Of a stretch of 24,698 nucleotides of DNA, positions 8,910 through 17,190 are shown piece after piece (within the stretch, counting starts at the first letter, position 1; the number at the start of each line of letters is the position of its first letter). Below the pieces are notes generated by a model. It ran no database searches. It worked only from the letters and a program-made list of their open reading frames with translations, and was not told the DNA's origin. The position numbers and the translations under genes are program-made. Origin of the DNA: Chara braunii (lineage: Eukaryota > Streptophyta > Charophyceae > Charales > Characeae); contig BFEA01000060.1 in assembly GCA_003427395.1 (NCBI GenBank), forward strand, positions 3,933,550 through 3,958,247, given 5' to 3'.

Positions 8910-9066
8910 GAGCCGAAATCGAACGCACACGGAGAAAAGACAGCCAAAACTCGAACGCGGCAGAGAAAAGAGAGCCAAAGCTTGAACATGCATGGGGGAA
9001 AGAGAGCTGAAACTCGAACACGCACAAAGAAAAGAGAGCCCAAATTCAAACGCGCATGGAGCAAAG
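8910..9066 (+). repeat. 31-32-bp minisatellite, five units
   Basis: Units 8910-8940, 8941-8971, 8972-9003, 9004-9035 and 9036-9066 follow the pattern GAGCCnAAACTCGAACGCGC plus GGAGAAAAGA. The consensus resembles the end of the 186-bp unit, so the two arrays probably share an origin. No function is evident. Confidence 0.85.
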
Positions 9067-9252
9067 CCCACCCGAAAGATTGAGGCGGGTGCTGAAAGAC
9101 ACAATCCTGGGGAAACGGGTCTCATTAGACACCACTACACTTCACTGGCACTTACAGAGTTCTTACCATTCCACGCTACCCGAAAAATTCACTAACCTCG
9201 ACTAATCACTTTCCCCACGGGATTGGTGTTCTCACCTTTTCCAAATGCGCCT

Positions 9253-9570
9253 AAAAATTGTAGTGGGAGTGGAGGAGCGCCCAGGCAAATCCCCCAGATT
9301 TTCAAGTCACCTCCCAGAGGTGACTTCACTCCCACTACCAAACAGTGCAAGCGGACGCTGCGGGGCAGTTGCAGGTTGCGTTTGGTTCCCCATTGTCATT
9401 TTTTTTTTTCACTTCTCGACTGGTTTCCCCCTTCGCCAACTGCCACTGCGCAGTTCCCGCTCGAAATTTGTAGGGTGGTGTCTAGGGTTGTGTGGAACGG
9501 CGGCAAACTGGAGTATTTTTTTAACTACGTTGGATTTGTAGGGTACGTGTAGGGCAGCCCTACAATTTTT
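9253..9570. mobile_element. foldback (MITE-like) region with nested inverted repeats
   Basis: The ends AAAAATTGTAG (9253-9263) and CTACAATTTTT (9560-9570) are exact inverted copies. Inside, GTAGTGGGAGTG (9260-9271) pairs with CACTCCCACTAC (9327-9338), enclosing a perfect AAGTCACCTC/GAGGTGACTT hairpin (9304-9326). A 17-base palindrome, TGTAGGGCAGCCCTACA, sits at 9548-9564. There is no transposase and no obvious target-site duplication, so a non-autonomous DNA transposon is plausible but unproven. Confidence 0.45.
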
Positions 9571-9808
9571 TTCAAGTGTAGTGGTGTCTACCGAGCGGGC
9601 ACGAAACGAAACAACTCTGCCGCACAGAAAACAAAATGCGATTCCAGACATTTCGTTTCGGACTTCCTCTGGGAATCAGGACATCCCCTACCCGGACATA
9701 TTGAGTGCCACAATTTTCTGGGCCCGGCAGGGGTATCCCACGAGGACGGGGTTATGCTTGAGGAGAATTGGAGAGAAGAAACAGAGTTGGGTCCCTTGCT
9801 TGGAGCCT

Positions 9809-9858
9809 CCAGTCTATTGGTGGGGAGCAGCACCTGATGGAAATTGGTCCAACGTCCC
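9809..9858 (-). repeat. LINE-type tail module (box plus degraded stem-loop), orphan copy
   Basis: On the plus strand, agtctattggtggggagc, then cacctgatgga, attggtccaacgtccc. This follows the order seen at 4909-4960 with several substitutions, and one stem mismatch remains. No LINE coding sequence is visible just upstream on the minus strand, so it is a strongly truncated LINE or SINE end. Confidence 0.65.
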
Positions 9859-9962
9859 TTTTATAGAGAAACGGTATCAAAAACACTATCGGTGAGCAGC
9901 ATTGATTGCCCTCATCCGAGTATCCGAGGGGGGTTGGACAGGAGCGTGTTGTGTGGTTCCAA

Positions 9963-10136
9963 TTTTTTTATTTTTTTTTTATTAGGATCTGAGTCATTGC
10001 ATTCAAGCAATAGTGCCAATGGACTGTGATAGTCCTCTGGATACCCCTGATCGGTATTAGCGGGGTCTATGACCAACATGGGTGTGAGTGCGAGGTCGAG
10101 TGGGTTGTGTGTGGTGTGCGGGAGAGTGTTGACCAT
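9963..10136 (-). mobile_element. retroelement 3' end with A tail
   Basis: On the minus strand, ATTGGCACTATTGC, then GATCCTAATAAA and an A-rich tail at 9980-9963. The remnant at 3523-4305 ends similarly (ATTGGTAATATTAGC, then CCCTTAATAAA and A tail), so both are probably related 3' ends. The preceding minus frame has no recognisable domain. The upstream boundary is arbitrary. Confidence 0.45.
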
Positions 10137-10401
10137 AGCCTCTGCTACTACTCGATGAGGGGTGGGGGACTATGAGAAAGGGAGGTGCAGCTACTGGCAA
10201 AATGCTTCGTCTTTGCGTTAGCCGGACCCCCACCAGCAGCCCCACCCCATCTCTGACTAACGTTGCTGTTGGGGCAAGGGGCAACATGATTTACCTCGTT
10301 TGCAAGGCCCTATGCTTGCAGGGGTCCCCTCTATTTAGTCTTTGGAGTAGTGGTAGGAAGGTAGTGAAAGGAAAAAAGAAATTGAGAGAAGAACATAGTG
10401 C

Positions 10402-10406
<5 letters not shown>

Positions 10407-10475
<69 letters not shown>
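10407..10475 (+). repeat. pure A69 tract
   Basis: Sixty-nine uninterrupted A on the plus strand. It could be the A tail of a plus-strand retroposon whose body lies left of it (10140-10406), where I recognise nothing. Its purity implies youth, or slippage growth. Confidence 0.8.
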
Positions 10476-10477
<2 letters not shown>

Positions 10478-11076
10478 AGGCCGGGAACCTCACAATTCAA
10501 CCCAGAGTTATCCCGGCAGCATCAGCCGGTTCAAGAGGGGCTAGTTGACAGCAACCTTCCAATGTCTATACGTACTTGCAGTGTGAGCCTTGATTGTCCC
10601 AAGTCCTACCTACTCTAGCCTACGGCTTATTTTTTTTTACCAAGTGCTGGGAACCGGGCCCTGCGTCCCATATAGAAATTTACATAGAAATTAGAAAGTT
10701 TGAGATACCGGGGCCATTACCCAGCTTTGGCTAAGAAAAAATTGGGCTACTTAGAAAATGACTACGACAAACCTAAAAATAGGCAAAGTTCAGAAATGAC
10801 TCAGAAACCCCCCATCAATCCTCTTTACTTCACTCCGGCAAGACTTACTGCAGCAGAGCCACCATCTCCGCTGCTGCTGTACCCTATTTCCATCCTACGA
10901 GCTAACCCCCTCAGGACGCTTGATATCCAAACCATCTACTTCTCCCGCACACCTCTTTTTTTAGACAAATTTAAGAAGACCGGCCCCTGCCAGCATTGAT
11001 TGCCCCAGAAATCAGGGGATTAACTGAGCAGGGACGGCCTTTGAGGATAGGTCACAATTAAAAGATATGAAAACAT
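10476..11076. other. retroelement 3'-end fragments and unassigned DNA
   Basis: At 10476-10500 the minus strand reads TTGTGAGGTTCCCGGCCTCC, like TGTGAGGACCCCGACCTC in the LINE tail at 3592-3612. A degraded tail hairpin sits at 10646-10664 (GCTGGG, AACCGGG, CCCTGC, then GTCCCA), facing a short T run (10629-10638). The word GCATTGATTGCCC at 10993-11005 also occurs at 9899-9911 and, inverted and imperfect, near 16926. A 99-codon frame at 10700-10999 has no recognisable domain and I do not call it a gene. Confidence 0.45.
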
Positions 11077-12058
11077 GCAGCCCCTGAAATAGTCAACCCA
11101 AAAGATCCTGCCTCCGTCATCGAAAGGAAAAACCTCAAGTTGTTCCAGGTGGAGTTAGTAGCCAGTGGCCGGTACCCGCCAAGATACTTGGCGCCAATCG
11201 CATCCACCCCGAGTCCATCCATCCCAGTCCCATCCGTCCTCCCTAACTCCGTCCTCGTAAGGAGTTTTAGAGGACCGCTTCTCAGCAGGGGGTGAGCACC
11301 ATCATCACCCCGAAGCTCCTTGCCCCCACAAGAACTTCAGTCTCCATCTTCAAAGGGGTAAACAAGCGCTACCCAACGCCAATCGCGCCAGAGCTCGCCC
11401 TCATCAGCCGGTACCCATTGGAGAGTCTAAACTACCCAACGCCAATCGCATCTGATAAGAGCTCCTCCTAGCCGGTACCCGTCAAGCAACCCTATATTCC
11501 ATCCCCTCCTCCATCCTTGCAAAGAATCATTCCATGCCCCTTTCCCTACTTCAAAACAATTCCCTCGAAACCATACAAGATACTTCACTTGACTATCTCT
11601 GACAAGAATAGGACAACTTCAGGGAAACAGGCAGCCCCAGAAACAGACAACCCGAACAATCCTTCCTCCATCATCGAAAGGAAGAACCTCATTCGTTCTC
11701 CCAAACTCCGTCCCCGTAAAGAGTCCAGAGAACCTCATCTCAACAGAGGGCGGGCACCATCATCACCCTGAAATTCCTTGCCCCCACAAGAATTTTAGTC
11801 TCCGTCCTCAAGGGGATAAAACAACACTACCCAACGCCAATCGCACCAAGGCTCACCATCATCAGCTGGTACCGATTGGAAAGCCTAAACTACCCAACGC
11901 CAATCGCATCTGATAAGAGCTCCCCATGACAGGTACCCATTAGAAAGCCCTATTCCATCCCCTCTTTATCCTTGCGAAGAATCATTTGATGCCCTTTGCC
12001 CCCTCCTTCAAAACAAAATCCCCCAAGACTCTACAAGATGCTCCACTTGACCATCCCA
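11077..12058. repeat. diverged direct duplication of about 0.43-0.55 kb
   Basis: Copy A (11077-11630) and copy B (11631-12058) both start GCAGCCCC(T/A)GAAA and share, in order, ATCGAAAGGAA-AACCTC, CACCATCATCACCC, CCTTGCCCCCACAAGAA and CTACCCAACGCCAATCGCA (twice per copy), then TCCATCCCCTC and AGAATCATT. Copy B lacks a segment containing CCGGTACCCGCCAAG (about 11155-11225). GCCAATCGC occurs five times in all. No coding frame is shared by the two copies, and the repeat family is unrecognised. Confidence 0.8.
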
Positions 12059-12249
12059 TGGGGCCCCTATTCAAATTTCCGACAAAACTATGACGAAAAG
12101 AAGTATACAAAAATATCTCGCCACAAAGACCTTAGAAAATCAACGATGAATTGAATCCAACATAGGAAATTCCTTGGTATGGAAGATCGAAAAATGAATC
12201 AACAATGATAGTAGTAAAAGGACTTTAGATTATGGAAGAAACAATCATC

Positions 12250-12781
12250 GACTCTGAGCGCTAGCGCTAGCAGCCTGCACCAATCAACCGACGAGGCTCG
12301 GTTGCACCTGGCTCAACCAGCACCTGCGGAGGTCTCTCTGCCAGGTTGTTGGGCCTGTAGACGCGCCCGACACGTGGCAGTGTGGTCGTGTCGTGGCTGT
12401 TTCGAAGGAGGAGGACGCGTGTACAGGGGAAGTGTCGGCCAAGTTATTGATTATCTTCATTAGAGGCGTGATGGAGTCGAAGGGGATACTACAACGAGAC
12501 GCGGCGGTGTAGCGACTCTTAGTGCGAGCGCTAGCAGCCTGCGCCAGCGAACCGACGAGGCTCAGTTGCACCTGGCTCAACCAGCACCTGCGGAGGTTGT
12601 CTCTCCCAGGTTGCTGGGCCTGTAGACGCGCCCGACACGTGGCCGTGTGGTCATGCGTGACGTGGTTGTTTCGAAGGAGGACGACGCGTGTACACGGGAA
12701 GTGTCGGCCAAGTTATTGATTATCTTCATTAGAGGCGCGATGGAGTCGGAGGGGATATTGCAACGAGACGCAGCGGTGTGG
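12250..12781 (+). repeat. 264-268-bp tandem duplication covering a 5' leader and start codon
   Basis: Copy 1 (12250-12513) and copy 2 (12514-12781) both start GACTCT and share AGCGCTAGCAGCCTGC, CACCTGGCTCAACCAGCACC, TAGACGCGCCCGACACGTGG and GAAGTGTCGGCCAAGTTATT. Both then have ATGGAGTCG(A/G)AGGGGATA followed by a 13-codon match. Copy 1 ends in TAG right after GCGGTG; copy 2 continues into the reading frame that follows. Both contain GACACGTGGC, a G-box (CACGTG) core typical of plant promoters. The copies differ mainly by scattered point changes. Confidence 0.85.
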
Positions 12782-13217
12782 CTTGACATCTTGGCGGAGG
12801 CCCATCAATAGCTGCACGAGACGGTGTGTGAGCTGACTCAGCGATCTCAGGAGTTGCGGCCGGTTAAAGGGGGTGCGTTCCCCTTGACCGAGTGGGTGGA
12901 TCACAGATCACAACTCATGTTAGATATAGTCAGCAAGCTGGAGGAGCTGGAGGAGGGGCTAGATCCCAGGCTTGAACCATATATTGATTGGCGGAGGGCG
13001 GAGGCTGAGCTGGTGGCCTGCAAAGCCCTTTTTTGCAAGGGTCGGGATGCGTGTGAATTAATGGAGGCTTGGTCCTCCGGGGTGCATGAGCGGGATGGGG
13101 GGTTGCTCACTGGACGGATTGTAGGGAGAACGCTCATGCCGGCCGGCGGTTCGCACGTAGCAATTGAGGAGGCAGATCGGACAGCCCTGGCGATTACAAC
13201 AGTTACTACAATCAAGG

Positions 13218-13256
<39 letters not shown>

Positions 13257-13357
13257 GCAACAACAACAACAACAACAACAATGATGACAACATCAACAAC
13301 AACAACAACAACAACGACTTCACGGTGGAGGGTGAGGAGGCAGACAGTACAATCAAG

Positions 13358-13400
<43 letters not shown>

Positions 13401-13591
13401 ACGACAATATCTCGAGTGAGGAGGGTGGGGAGGCAGATGGGCTGGCGATGGTGATCGCAGATACCAACACTAAGGTCAGAGTCGTCTGTTATGCCGGCAA
13501 CGGTCGATCTTCGTCAGCCTGGAGGCAGCTCGGTTGCAATCTGCGGAGGTTTGGGCGAGATTCATTTTTTCTCCCCGCGAGGTCAGCATGA
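12740..13591 (+). pseudogene. hypothetical asparagine-repeat protein, one in-frame TAG
   Basis: I prefer ATG 12740 because this start is also preserved in the upstream tandem copy. The frame meets TAG at 12808-12810 after 22 codons and then stays open to 13591; Met 12824 is the next start. The N-terminal 130 residues look like a normal globular or coiled protein (KLEELEEGLDPRLEPYIDWR, CKALFCKGRDACELMEAW). Then two polyasparagine stretches alternate with related modules beginning EAD (EADRTALAI, EADSTIK, EADGLAMVI), so an EAD-plus-Asn unit was duplicated. The tail is basic. No known domain is recognised. It may be a repetitive gene family member, a retroposon ORF or a decayed gene. Confidence 0.45.
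13217..13399 (+). repeat. AAC/CAA microsatellite, two blocks
   Basis: AAC runs at about 13219-13316 and 13358-13399, interrupted by ATGATGACAACATC-like segments. In the surrounding frame they encode Asn runs; the other frames give Thr and Gln runs. Confidence 0.9.
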
Positions 13592-13627
13592 CATTGCTTT
13601 CGCCCATGCTCCGATGTTTGGCCTCGC

Positions 13628-13685
13628 AAGGGGATTGGGTGATTGATTGCCCCCCCAAGGGGATTGGGTAGTTGATTGCCCCCTA
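13628..13685 (+). repeat. 29-bp direct repeat, two units
   Basis: AAGGGGATTGGGTGATTGATTG and a near copy 29 bases later, each followed by a C run. It lies just downstream of the Asn-repeat frame. No function evident. Confidence 0.75.
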
Positions 13686-13959
13686 TTGATTACAGCTGAC
13701 GGGGCATGGGTTGGGTTAGGGTTGAGGGGTCATTAGGATGGCTATCTCCTGAAGTAATTTCCAATTCCCCCGATTCCCCCAATTCTACATATGTGGTTAC
13801 CTTTTTTTACATTTTCGCGTGAATTTTTTACACGTGTGCAACATACTATACTTGGAGGTACGGAAATGTGCCATGTCACCCTACAAGGTAATTAGAGTAC
13901 ATTACAGTTGGAGGTCAATCCTTCCCTTACACAGGGAAGTAAGGTGCGAACACATGATC

Positions 13960-14120
13960 GGGAGGCTGGTCCCGAATTCCAGCTTAAAAACATCACAATG
14001 ATATTTCTTCACATCGCTGCATAGGGACGCTGGACCCAATTTCCAGCTCATACGCATCATATCTTGTACAGGGACGCTGGACCCGATTTCCAGCAGGTGC
14101 AGCTCCCCACCAATAGATGG
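13960..14120 (+). repeat. three tandem LINE-type tail stem-loops plus conserved box, plus-strand copy
   Basis: Stem-loops lie at 13965-13983 (GCTGG/CCAGC), 14029-14047 (GCTGGA, CCCAATT, TCCAGC) and 14076-14094 (GCTGGA, CCCGATT, TCCAGC), each preceded by GGGA(C/G)(G). The last is followed by AGGTGCAGCTCCCCACCAATAGATGG (in two parts, 14095-14120), the complement of the LINE end at 4909-4934. No long A tail follows directly, only A9 near 14196. Confidence 0.75.
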
Positions 14121-15480
14121 AGCCTTTGACGCAGGGGCCTACTTACCGGGGATGCTCTTATCACCTCGTTATGTAGGTTTTCCCACATGCGAAGTTAAAA
14201 AAAAACTCATTGGAAAAACGAATGCATGAAGATCGCGACGAATTTCAGATTGGAATTTGTTAAGTAAAAAACATTCAAAATTGTGAATCTATCAGAATCT
14301 CAGTCTGATTCGCGACTTTCAAATTGGCAAATGCATTAGACTCTTAGGATTAGAATATTGCAAAGATTTATTTCAGAATTATTCCAAGACGTAGAGAGAG
14401 AAAAATACCTATGTATGAGGAATTACAACTTGAAATCTCCATCGGAACCTTCACAATTGACAGTAAGGCGTGAGAACATTCAAGAACAATCAAGAATCCT
14501 AAATCGAGATCATCAATGAGAAACCAAATTAGGAGATCAAGGGATTTTGAACAGTTATTAGCTAGGAGATCAAGGGATTTTGGACAGTTAGTCGCAATCA
14601 TTAAAGCATGGGCTAACCAATCGCAACCTGAGCAGATCAGCGAGTAACCTCCATCTCCCTTCCTCGACAGCACCTACTTACCTCCTTCCCCTCAAACCCT
14701 GCCCCAGCGTCTTCGGGGAAGGAAGAACCCTTCCTCCCCTTGCTAGCTACTAAGGCTCTGGGCACTGCTAACACCGAAAACCATCGACGGCTATCTTCGA
14801 TCCCTGAAAAGAATCAAACAAAAAACGGTGTGGCACCTCCTCACCAAACCTGTTGGTGAGTCGCCACAGGGGGTTCAAAACCTCCAAAAAAAACATGCTA
14901 ATTCGTACTTACCTTGTTGTCGAAGAAGGGGGGAGACTCTTCCTACCACCGCTGACCGATCCTCGTATCGTGATCATCGCTGCTGCCGGATTGGTCATAC
15001 CCTGCTGATGAAAATACACGTGGCCCCACAGAAGTCACCCAACAATAGCAGGCTCCGTTGTCCATTAACCACGCTTCTCCCCGCTGCACTACCTCGGAAT
15101 ATCCTGCGTCCCGACCCCGATTACAAGACAGAAGTCCCGTCAACCCAAGGTTTACTCCTCGCACCGTCCGCATCATCAGCTCCCGCCTTGCACCGCAGCG
15201 TTCGTCGCTCCCGCAGGGCGAAATCCGAGTACGGGCGGCACAGCGCTCCCGGTCGCGCTGCGCCGCCCTCCGTTCGCTCCCCCTATCTTCTCGTTTCTTT
15301 TTTTGCAGGGGGGAGGAACAGAACTAAAACAGAAATGACCAAATGCACACAACTATAACACAAATACACAAATGACCAAATGCACACAACTAGAACGCGA
15401 CGACCAAATCAAGACCGCTGCCTTGTGACTCTCTGCCTCTGCCTGTCCCTATTAGTAGCTTCCATATGGAGCAGAACATG
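14121..15480. other. unassigned DNA with short direct repeats
   Basis: No credible gene. A 27-base direct repeat (AGGAGATCAAGGGATTTTG...) lies at 14531-14557 and 14564-14590. A 23-base repeat (AAATGACCAAATGCACACAA...) lies at 15333-15355 and 15370-15392. Frames at 14368-14673 (minus) and 14828-15358 (plus, Ser/Arg-rich) have no domain and no supporting context. Confidence 0.5.
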
Positions 15481-15485
15481 GTGCG

Positions 15486-15573
15486 TTTCGCGCCAAAAAT
15501 TATATGTATTTTACGAAAAATTATATGTTGAAAGCAGCGCGCCAATGTTTTTCGCGCTAATATTTTTCGCGCC
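15486..15573 (+). promoter_or_regulatory. cluster of three E2F-like TTTCGCGC sites
   Basis: TTTCGCGCC at 15486-15494, TTTCGCGCT at 15550-15558 and TTTCGCGCC at 15565-15573, all in the same orientation. The plant E2F consensus is TTTSGCGC. Between them is a 13-base direct repeat, AAAAATTATATGT (15495-15507 and 15516-15528). A frame of 136 codons starts downstream at 15616 but has no recognisable domain. Confidence 0.4.
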
Positions 15574-15762
15574 AACTGAGGCACAGGACGGGGTGGGCAG
15601 TGGAGTCTATCCTGTGTGATGACACTGCTACCGCAGGACTTTTTCAACTACAGCAGTAGGATTTTTCCAACTGATCTCAGGGTGTGTGATTGTGGTCAGA
15701 TTCATCCAGCTCAGCTGCAATTTGGTCAGATTCTCCGCGGACGTGCCTCCTTCCAGAAGTTT

Positions 15763-15842
15763 GCAGCCAGGATGGCTGCGTATAGATGGATGTCTTTTGT
15801 TCGCAGCCAGGAATGGCTGCTTATACATGGATGTCTTTTGTC
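15763..15842 (+). repeat. two tandem 40-bp units, each with a perfect 7-bp hairpin
   Basis: GCAGCCA-GGA-TGGCTGC at 15763-15779 and GCAGCCA-GGAA-TGGCTGC at 15803-15820. Each is followed by TATAGATGGATGTCTTTTG or a variant with two changes. Stems are identical while the loop length and spacer differ. Confidence 0.75.
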
Positions 15843-16074
15843 GTTTAGCGAGCGCTTTCCGAATGGGGAATGTCGTGGATCGTTTAGAGGGGTATACAGG
15901 GCGTCGTTGCGTGCAAAAGAGCGTTGCGGGCGGTCACAAGGCAACAACCGGTCGTTCGTGCGGGTAGTGTGGTTGCAGTCGTTGGAAAGGGCTTTGTGGT
16001 CGTTTAGGGCTGTGCGGGCAGCGTGAGGTCGTTGCACCGCTTCTAGTTTAGGAAAAAAAGTGCCTCGAAAAAAA

Positions 16075-16375
16075 GAAAGGAAAAAAAAAAAAGCACCCGA
16101 CGTGGTGCTAGCAGGTCGTGATACTGTTTGCGGACGGAATAGCAGCCAGATGCATGCAAATGTGCCCAAGAACTTGTGGTGTGGTACCATGCGTTTTGAA
16201 AAGTTCCTCGAAGACCCAAGAGCCTAGCTCAGTGGGTACACCCATGAACTGTTGAAAATATAGACCCATGTTCGAGTCTAGATGACGAAAGTTGACGAGT
16301 AAATGTTGTAAAACCAACTATTTCTGAATTACCCGGGGCCCGTCAGCTTAATGATGATACCTCAAGGCCGTCGCC

Positions 16376-16418
<43 letters not shown>
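16075..16418 (+). mobile_element. probable tRNA-derived SINE with A38 tail
   Basis: An RNA polymerase III A box (TAGCTCAGTGGGT, 16225-16237) and B box (TGTTCGAGTCT, 16269-16279) are 44 bases apart start to start, as in tRNA genes. The arms pair poorly, so this is not a working tRNA. About 100 bases of unrelated body end in GTCGCCCTTTT and then A38 (16381-16418). GTGCCTCGAAAAAAA (16060-16074) and GTGCATCGAAAAAAA (16419-16433) flank the segment and may be the target-site duplication. The tRNA-like head starts 143 bases inside these flanks, which is unusual. The LINE tail stem-loop is absent from this SINE. Confidence 0.5.
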
Positions 16419-16420
<2 letters not shown>

Positions 16421-16439
16421 GCATCGAAAAAAAAAAAGA

Positions 16440-17190
16440 AAAAATCTACGATGCAGCCTCTTGGAACCCACATGCCCCAAGGCTGAAAAAAAAAAGGGGA
16501 TAATTTGCAAAATACCGCCATAAGTTGAGATACATGCCAAAATGCCCATGAAAGATGTCTGTAGAGTGGTAATGGCTCAGGGGCTTTAGGGTAGGGTTTG
16601 CCCAGTTGAAACAGCTTAAAACAGCGTTCTTAGGCAGATCGTAACTGCTCAAGGTGGACGAAGCTAGGGCTGGACTGCACCAGAGGAAACAGGGTGGAGG
16701 GTGATTGGTAGACATTAAGGGGTGTGTAGGAAAAAGGGAATTGATATATGTGCATGGTCAGAAAATGTGGGGGTTCAGGGCATGTTGAGGGATAGGGGGG
16801 TCGTTTAAGGGGCTAGACCCTTTCTTGGTTTTCGGGCCCTAAATGGCAGGTGTTGTGCAACAGACCTGAGAGGAAAGGGTATACCACGGCAAGCTGACAG
16901 TCAATCCTCCATGCGGATGGAGTAATCAATGCTGGTCAGGGGTCCTTCGGCCGTACGGAAGGAAGCGTGTGTTTGTAATTATGATGTACCACTCTATTGA
17001 CTTGCAGGTGGAATGATCGCGAAAGCTAGACAGTCGGAGAGATTGGCGCTGAGCTTAGCGCACGCGACGCGACGGGTTTGCGATCGCGATAGCGCTGGTA
17101 GCCGCACAACAAAAAGTGTCGCGTGGAAAAACGGTGGAAGGCCGGCGGAGCTAGGTGGACTGCAAACACAGAAAGGGTACTCCATAGCTA
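16440..17190. other. unassigned DNA, no gene seen
   Basis: No domain-bearing frame on either strand. The word AATCAATGCTGG near 16926 recurs (inverted) near 9900 and 10995, so part of this may be dispersed repeat. The last 150 bases are rich in GCG and CGC words just before the C-rich LINE leader. Confidence 0.45.

Noticed and set aside
8294-9010. A 238-residue protein across the minisatellites
   Set aside because: It is built from tandem units and G runs whose unit lengths are not consistent multiples of three, so no frame is maintained.
8165-9066. CRISPR array
   Set aside because: Units are contiguous minisatellites of uneven length with no unique spacers or cas genes, in a eukaryotic context.
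14828-15358. A 176-codon gene
   Set aside because: No domain, Ser/Arg-rich composition, low-complexity ending and no supporting neighbour or splice context that I could defend.
16218-16290. A functional tRNA gene
   Set aside because: The pol III boxes are correct, but the acceptor, D and T stems do not pair, so only a tRNA-derived SINE head is supported.
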